A stretch of 64,000 nucleotides of DNA from positions 3,555,826 through 3,619,825 of the forward strand of contig NC_020176.2 of assembly GCF_000224145.3 (NCBI RefSeq), written 5' to 3'. The position numbers and the translations under genes were made by a program. A model generated the notes under the pieces. The model was not told the origin of the DNA. It did no database searches and worked only from the letters and a program-made list of their open reading frames with translations. Source of the stretch: Ciona intestinalis. Taxonomy: Eukaryota > Chordata > Ascidiacea > Phlebobranchia > Cionidae. Shown here piece by piece: positions 59,274 through 64,000 of the stretch. Numbering within the stretch: position 1 is the first letter of the stretch; every line of letters begins with the position of its first letter.

Positions 59274-61726
59274 ATACTCAAACTGTTAATTCTAACTAAC
59301 AACGATTTCATTAGTTTTAAAGCAACCTTATCGTTTCGTAACAACACGCTTGTAACAACACGACCACTCAGACCATGCGTCTTAAGCACTGACCGGATAC
59401 ATCGAGGTTAGTTGGCGTTCAGTATGGATCATACCATGATATATTTGCATATTAGATTTGTATGTAGTAATTGTGTTTAGCGAGACGCGAATTGTTTGTT
59501 CTCGCTGTTTTTCACCATGAAGTGTGAGTGAAATGTTTAAACGGAGAAGTTGTATATATAAAGTAATATACATCGTATGTATAAGAAACACGACTACTCT
59601 ATGTTTCACACCCTACTCGGTCTAACTTCTGTGCTTCATTTTTGGAAATTCTACCATATTTCATCGACACAACGTTTGGTGTCGTATTTTCCAAGTACAA
59701 GTAAAAGGTTTGTTTTGTTTTGTGGCTTTACTTCCACGCGACATTTCCACCCTGCTGCCATCTGTTCCTCATGGGAACAAATCTATCCGAGTATAAAGCT
59801 TCTGGCCGCGGGTTTCGCTAACAGAGTTTACATCAAGCAGTCTCTTGAAATAGTGGTTTGAAAATCCGCTGCAACACGTAATATGAGGTTAAAATTTTGT
59901 ATGTAAAATGTAAAGAATATTGTTATACGCCATGTAAGGTTAAATACATCTATGTTTCAAGGTATGCACGTATTTGCATTGTCCCTGACTCAACGCATCA
60001 GGGTCTGTAAAGTATAATGTCTCTGTATATGACGTTCTCTTTATTTCTTTTTCTAAACCGAACGCGGTTAGTTTGTTCTATCTAAGCCGTTACAATACAG
60101 ACGTATATAGTTTATCTATTGCATCTGTTCACGTATATTGGTTGCGTCATTTAAAATGGGATGTACATTTAACGAGAATTGACCATTTCAGAACGACTTC
60201 TATTTAAAACGTTCTGCACAGAGGTAGTGTATATACGTATATATAGTGTTCCAGCATTGTAAGATGATATTGTATGAAAACATAGGTTGTGGTAATAAGC
60301 TACCGATTGTTGAGAGATTATTTTACCTTAAAAGAAAAGAAACAAGTAGCTTTTATGAGTTGTTTTGATCGTATACACATTTTAGACCAATTATATACCT
60401 TAAATTGTAGCACAATTTGCCATGAGAAAAAAACACATAGAATATTTTATATGAAAAGATTTTCTCGATTTCGATTTTAAAGCGACGGTGACAGTTCAAA
60501 CAACAGAGATGTATACCCAACATGGTAGCGCAGCATATGTAGTTACGGAATTCGTGTTACATTGAACATATGTTACGCCCCCTGTGTGTCGTATACGGTC
60601 AATAGGCATAGCATGGATTGGCAAGTGTTCTGCCTAATTAAATATTCAAGTCAATTGCCTCTGCGGGATAGAAGTAATTAGACCGTGGCTGCGAAATTGG
60701 TCAGCGAACCAACGACCTTTCGCTGCTTGTTCCCCGCATGCAATATGAATAAGGCGACTCGGTGTAAAAGTACATAGTGACAGATTGCATGATTAGCTAT
60801 CGCATGGAAGCTCCCTAATTGAGATAGAACACTAGAACACAGCGCCTGGAAAAGCAGTTCAAACTGACGATGACTGGCAACGGTATAGGTCGGGTGATAA
60901 CAGGACCGTTAGCTCAGGGTACTAAAGTGAATTGCTTTTGCATGTTAGTTCGTGTACGCTCAGTATACGAACATGTTATTGGCGCACCAGTTAAAAGTAA
61001 ACGGAGCAGACAACATGTTTGTTGCTCCTATGTTTACGCTTTACGTTTTGTGCCAGTTATAACAAGAATTCTATCGGGCCTGTTTTTCAGAGCAAGTTAT
61101 TTTAGTATAGTACACATATGTGACGCGTTGTCTGTTTGATGTATAAGCTTGCCATCAAAAGGTTTCTGCTGTAATTGAAATATATAAATGTATACGAGGT
61201 TCTTTTACTATAGACATCTTTAAGGTACTTTCATTCTTATATTTATTTACATTAATTAACATTTCGAATTTAACCACAAAGCTATTGTGTTAACCGCCCT
61301 TTGTCCCTTTCGCTGTAGTAGTAGTCGTAAGGACGTCGTTACAGCTGCTGTTTTGTTGAGGTAGATTTATACAAAAGCGATGCCGTATTGTTAACGATTG
61401 CTTTGGTTTTTCGTCAAAAACTATTGTAGACAGAATGTGCTTTGAAGTGTGGTTTCGTACGGAAGTTTACATTGTTTTAGTGGACTTGAAGTGCGAGGTT
61501 TGCTCTTCATAGTAAAGTGGTGACGACGTTGTGAAAGCGCACTCACTGTGAGTTTCTTAAGATATGTAATCCCAGCTTTACATTGTACACAGTGTGGCAT
61601 GCTGAGAGCTGCTAGTATGACTGAATCGTAGCAACGTGTGGTATAAAGTTGTGTATTAACTTTTCCCTATAGCTTTGTAGGTATTGCTATTCATTTTAGA
61701 GTTATTTAAACGAGTGACTTCTGAAA
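59274..61726. other. Non-coding region upstream of the LIM gene
   Basis: About 2.4 kb with no supported gene. The short ORFs at 59577-59861, 60289-60480 and 60870-61139 have no domain and no splice logic. Confidence 0.5.
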
Positions 61727-63353
61727 ATGTCTGAAAAGTGTGCAGGTTGTGGCAAGACAGTCTATTTCGGTGAGTAGGTGGTTGACTTTATATACAATTT
61801 GTTTATAAGCTGTATAACTATCGAAAGTTCTATTCAGCTACGTATAAACACAATGTAGATATTCTATATCCAAAAATGTTTTTAGCCGAGAAAATAACAG
61901 CAATCAAGAAAACTTGGCATAAACCGTGTCTACGATGCGAAAAATGCAAGAAGACTTTACAACCTGGAAAACTATCCGAGGTATATCTATAGTGTGTGAA
62001 CATATTATAGACATGAAATGTTTATATCTTGGAAAGTCAAAACAAGAAGCACATAAACGCAAAATACCAAAAAGACAGAAACTATACAACGGCTAACCGA
62101 CTTGTAAACACAATTTGTATACAACGAAAACACAACTTTTTAATTTAAATGCTACGTGATCGCTTTGTAGGTAATAAGGGAATACGTTCGTCCTACATGT
62201 TGTACTGTGTATGGTGCAAATGTTACTCAAATAAGTATTGAATTCAAATAAAATCAATAGTAGCAAAATTACAGACAGGGTCTGTGGTAAACCAACCCAT
62301 GTTAGTTTAAAATGTTGCCTATATGGCACATTTTGATTAGCACGAATATACTCCAATACGATCTATGATATATACTCATGTTGTAAAATGACCAATACTA
62401 AAACTCGATAAATGTTTTAATACTCAAAAGAGACACTTAAACCCCAGATTACAATAAATGTTATTGCTTTGCTTTCTTATATTGCCGAAAATTATGGTCT
62501 TAAAACTGGTATGTATAGAGAAAGAAGTCTTGGTTTAAAGTGGTTGCCTGTCTGACCTTGGTAGTTGAGATTATCAAGGGAATTCTATTCTTATCATTAT
62601 CTTGCCAGACAAGCTGCTCTGTATCCTGTTTAGCGACATGTGGAAAATAACTGCGGAATGACGTCACGCCCACCGCAGTGACGTCATCAAAACAGAAATT
62701 GTTTATGTCTATGAGAACTCGCAATGATGTATCTGTCGCGTTAAGTTGTAAAATATCCAGCACAATAAAAAACTGAATAAAATACGAATTGCAGAAATTA
62801 ACTTTGTTTTTAAATGGTTTATTTTTGTTTTAGCATGATGACAAACCTTACTGCAACATCCCGTGTTATTCCGCTCTCTTCGGTCCCAAAGGTAGGTACA
62901 AACCACATGAATGCTTCCGTCACTTACACATAGTCACTTGGGCTGATGTGTTATGCTTTCTGATGACAATCTAATCATCTCATCTCCTTTTATTGACACG
63001 TAACACTGTGGAATAAAAAGGAATACCGTTAGTCCACAATATCCCATATTTCCTGGTCTTGTTTTTACCGTTAACAACGCTTCTTTAAAGTTGCAATTAT
63101 ACGGTTGTATAAATATGTAATAATCTTTGTTTACTACAAAACTGGAAAGTAAAAGAAGACGAAACATGTACCATCTTTCCCCCGTTTTACGCACTATGTA
63201 CTCCGCTCTTTGTAATAGCAAAGATCTTTATATTACAAAGTTACGAATACTCAAAATACGACAATTAAATACACACGATTGAAACCTCATCTTCCAGGTT
63301 ATGGACATGGTGGAACTGAGAGTCACAGCTACGAAGCTGCTCCAAGGAAGTAA
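61727..63353 (+). CDS. CRIP1: Cysteine-rich protein with one LIM domain (CRIP1 type), 83 aa
   Basis: Four exons, 61727-61769, 61886-61980, 62834-62891 and 63298-63353, total exactly 84 codons. The single LIM domain has all eight zinc ligands: C5, C8, H26, C29, C32, C35, C53, C57 (CAGC...[12 protein letters not shown]...YCNIPC). [20 protein letters not shown] is the typical CRIP tail; human CRIP1 has 77 residues. Exon 1 is too short to be found by ORF search. CRIP1/CRIP2 similarity is such that the symbol is family-level. Role in vertebrates: small zinc-binding protein, cytoplasmic and nuclear, linked to cytoskeleton and gut zinc handling; its exact function is unsettled. Intron 3 carries a MITE right-end fragment. 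Confidence 0.93.
63095..63195 (+). mobile_element. MITE-like element, right-end fragment
   Basis: TCTTTGTTTACTACAAAACT followed by ACCATCTTTCCCCCGTTTTAC matches the right half of the family. The left half is missing. Confidence 0.5.
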
Positions 63354-63816
63354 AACCAACCAAACCCATCTATACTGTATATCTTAGAACCCTCTAAGCT
63401 AAGCACGCTCCGTATAACTCAACCCACAAAATACACAACAGCAGTGAAATACACACAACCTGTAAAGTTACATTACCGCAATTTTAAGATAAAAATGAAT
63501 CAAAAAATGAATATTTTTCAAAATTTAAACACCATGTTATTTTAAAAAAGGAAATTGGTCAGAGCACTTAAAAATTTATGCTGCATATTTACATTCATGT
63601 ATCTGTAACATTGCACGTTTTTTATCTACCGAATTAAATGAGTTCTTGTTTGGTATGCAAATTAGAGAACTTCTCTCAAAATTATATACTGTATAATTAG
63701 CATGTGTTTACTAAAGTATATGAATGTGTATGTATACCTATGTATATACAACCAGCCATGGTAAGGACTGAGTTCATGTATATATCAAGTCAAAAATATA
63801 CCAGAAACGCACAATA

Positions 63817-63999
63817 CTAAACATTTTGTTGTTTTGAGTAAGCTGGCCGAGGTTTGAACCTTCGCCTCCCAAAGAACGTCGTTGTTTTTGTCTCTGTGTT
63901 TCCAATGGTATTAACTGCAAACAAAGTTGTTGTTAACTCCACGAAAATTGTTCCACGTCGTGTTGTACTTTGCTCCTGCACTTTGAACAGCAGCTGGGT
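63817..63999 (-). CDS. Probable last exon of a gene running off the window
   Basis: On the minus strand an ATG-less open frame of 60 codons runs from the window edge to TAG at 63817. It reads TQLLFKVQEQSTTRRGTIFV at the edge, then ELTTTLFAVNTIGNTETKTT, and ends RPAYSKQQNV. Balanced composition with Thr-rich beta-like stretches suggests true coding sequence. I do not recognise the family. It is partial by position, and an intron could still interrupt it. Confidence 0.4.
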   Translation of the reverse strand, partial: TQLLFKVQEQSTTRRGTIFVELTTTLFAVNTIGNTETKTTTFFGRRRFKPRPAYSKQQNV

Positions 64000-64000
64000 G

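Overview
The window looks like genomic DNA from a tunicate of the Ciona type. The genes are compact and AT-rich, with many short GT-AG introns and chordate-type proteins. Introns and spacers are sprinkled with small inverted-repeat (MITE-like) and SINE-like elements. The species call is an inference from this texture. The proteins themselves place it firmly among animals and probably chordates.

Layout, left to right. 1.7-2.4 kb: a short single-exon sperm/cilium-type gene resembling TEPP/SPMIP8. 2.9-7.0 kb: an 11-exon PP2C-like gene of the PP2D1 type that has lost catalytic residues. 7-9.9 kb: non-coding. 9.9-13.4 kb: an HLX (H2.0-like) homeobox gene, with one homeobox intron that must be spliced as GC-AG. 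14-17.3 kb: non-coding, with repeats. 17.3-26.6 kb, all minus strand and in the transcriptional order UQCRC2, TTC13, small 53-codon gene: a possible operon-like run. 27.3-32.4 kb, plus: KLHDC3. 33-35.5 kb: repeat-rich block with two inverted minisatellite arrays and a short hAT-type element. 35.9-41.0 kb, plus: MED14, tail-to-tail with MINPP1 (41.3-44.4 kb, minus). MINPP1 is divergent from CEBPZ (45.1-51.2 kb, plus), whose central part falls in an assembly gap. 52.1-53.0 kb: BANF1. 54.0-54.8 kb, minus: an unrecognised 86-residue two-exon gene. 57.0-59.3 kb: an intronless seven-helix receptor-like gene (minus) and an inverted partial copy of it (plus). 61.7-63.4 kb, plus: a CRIP1-type single-LIM gene. 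63.8-64.0 kb: probable last exon of a minus-strand gene running off the end.

Exon chains were built by hand from splice signals. For PP2D1-like, HLX, TTC13, KLHDC3, MED14, MINPP1, BANF1 and CRIP the chain stays in frame at every junction and the total is an exact number of codons. This is strong internal support. The genes do not form one pathway. They are mostly unrelated housekeeping genes (complex III, Mediator, ribosome biogenesis, chromatin bridging, inositol phosphate metabolism) plus one developmental regulator. No RNA genes, CRISPR arrays or retroviral/LTR elements were recognised.
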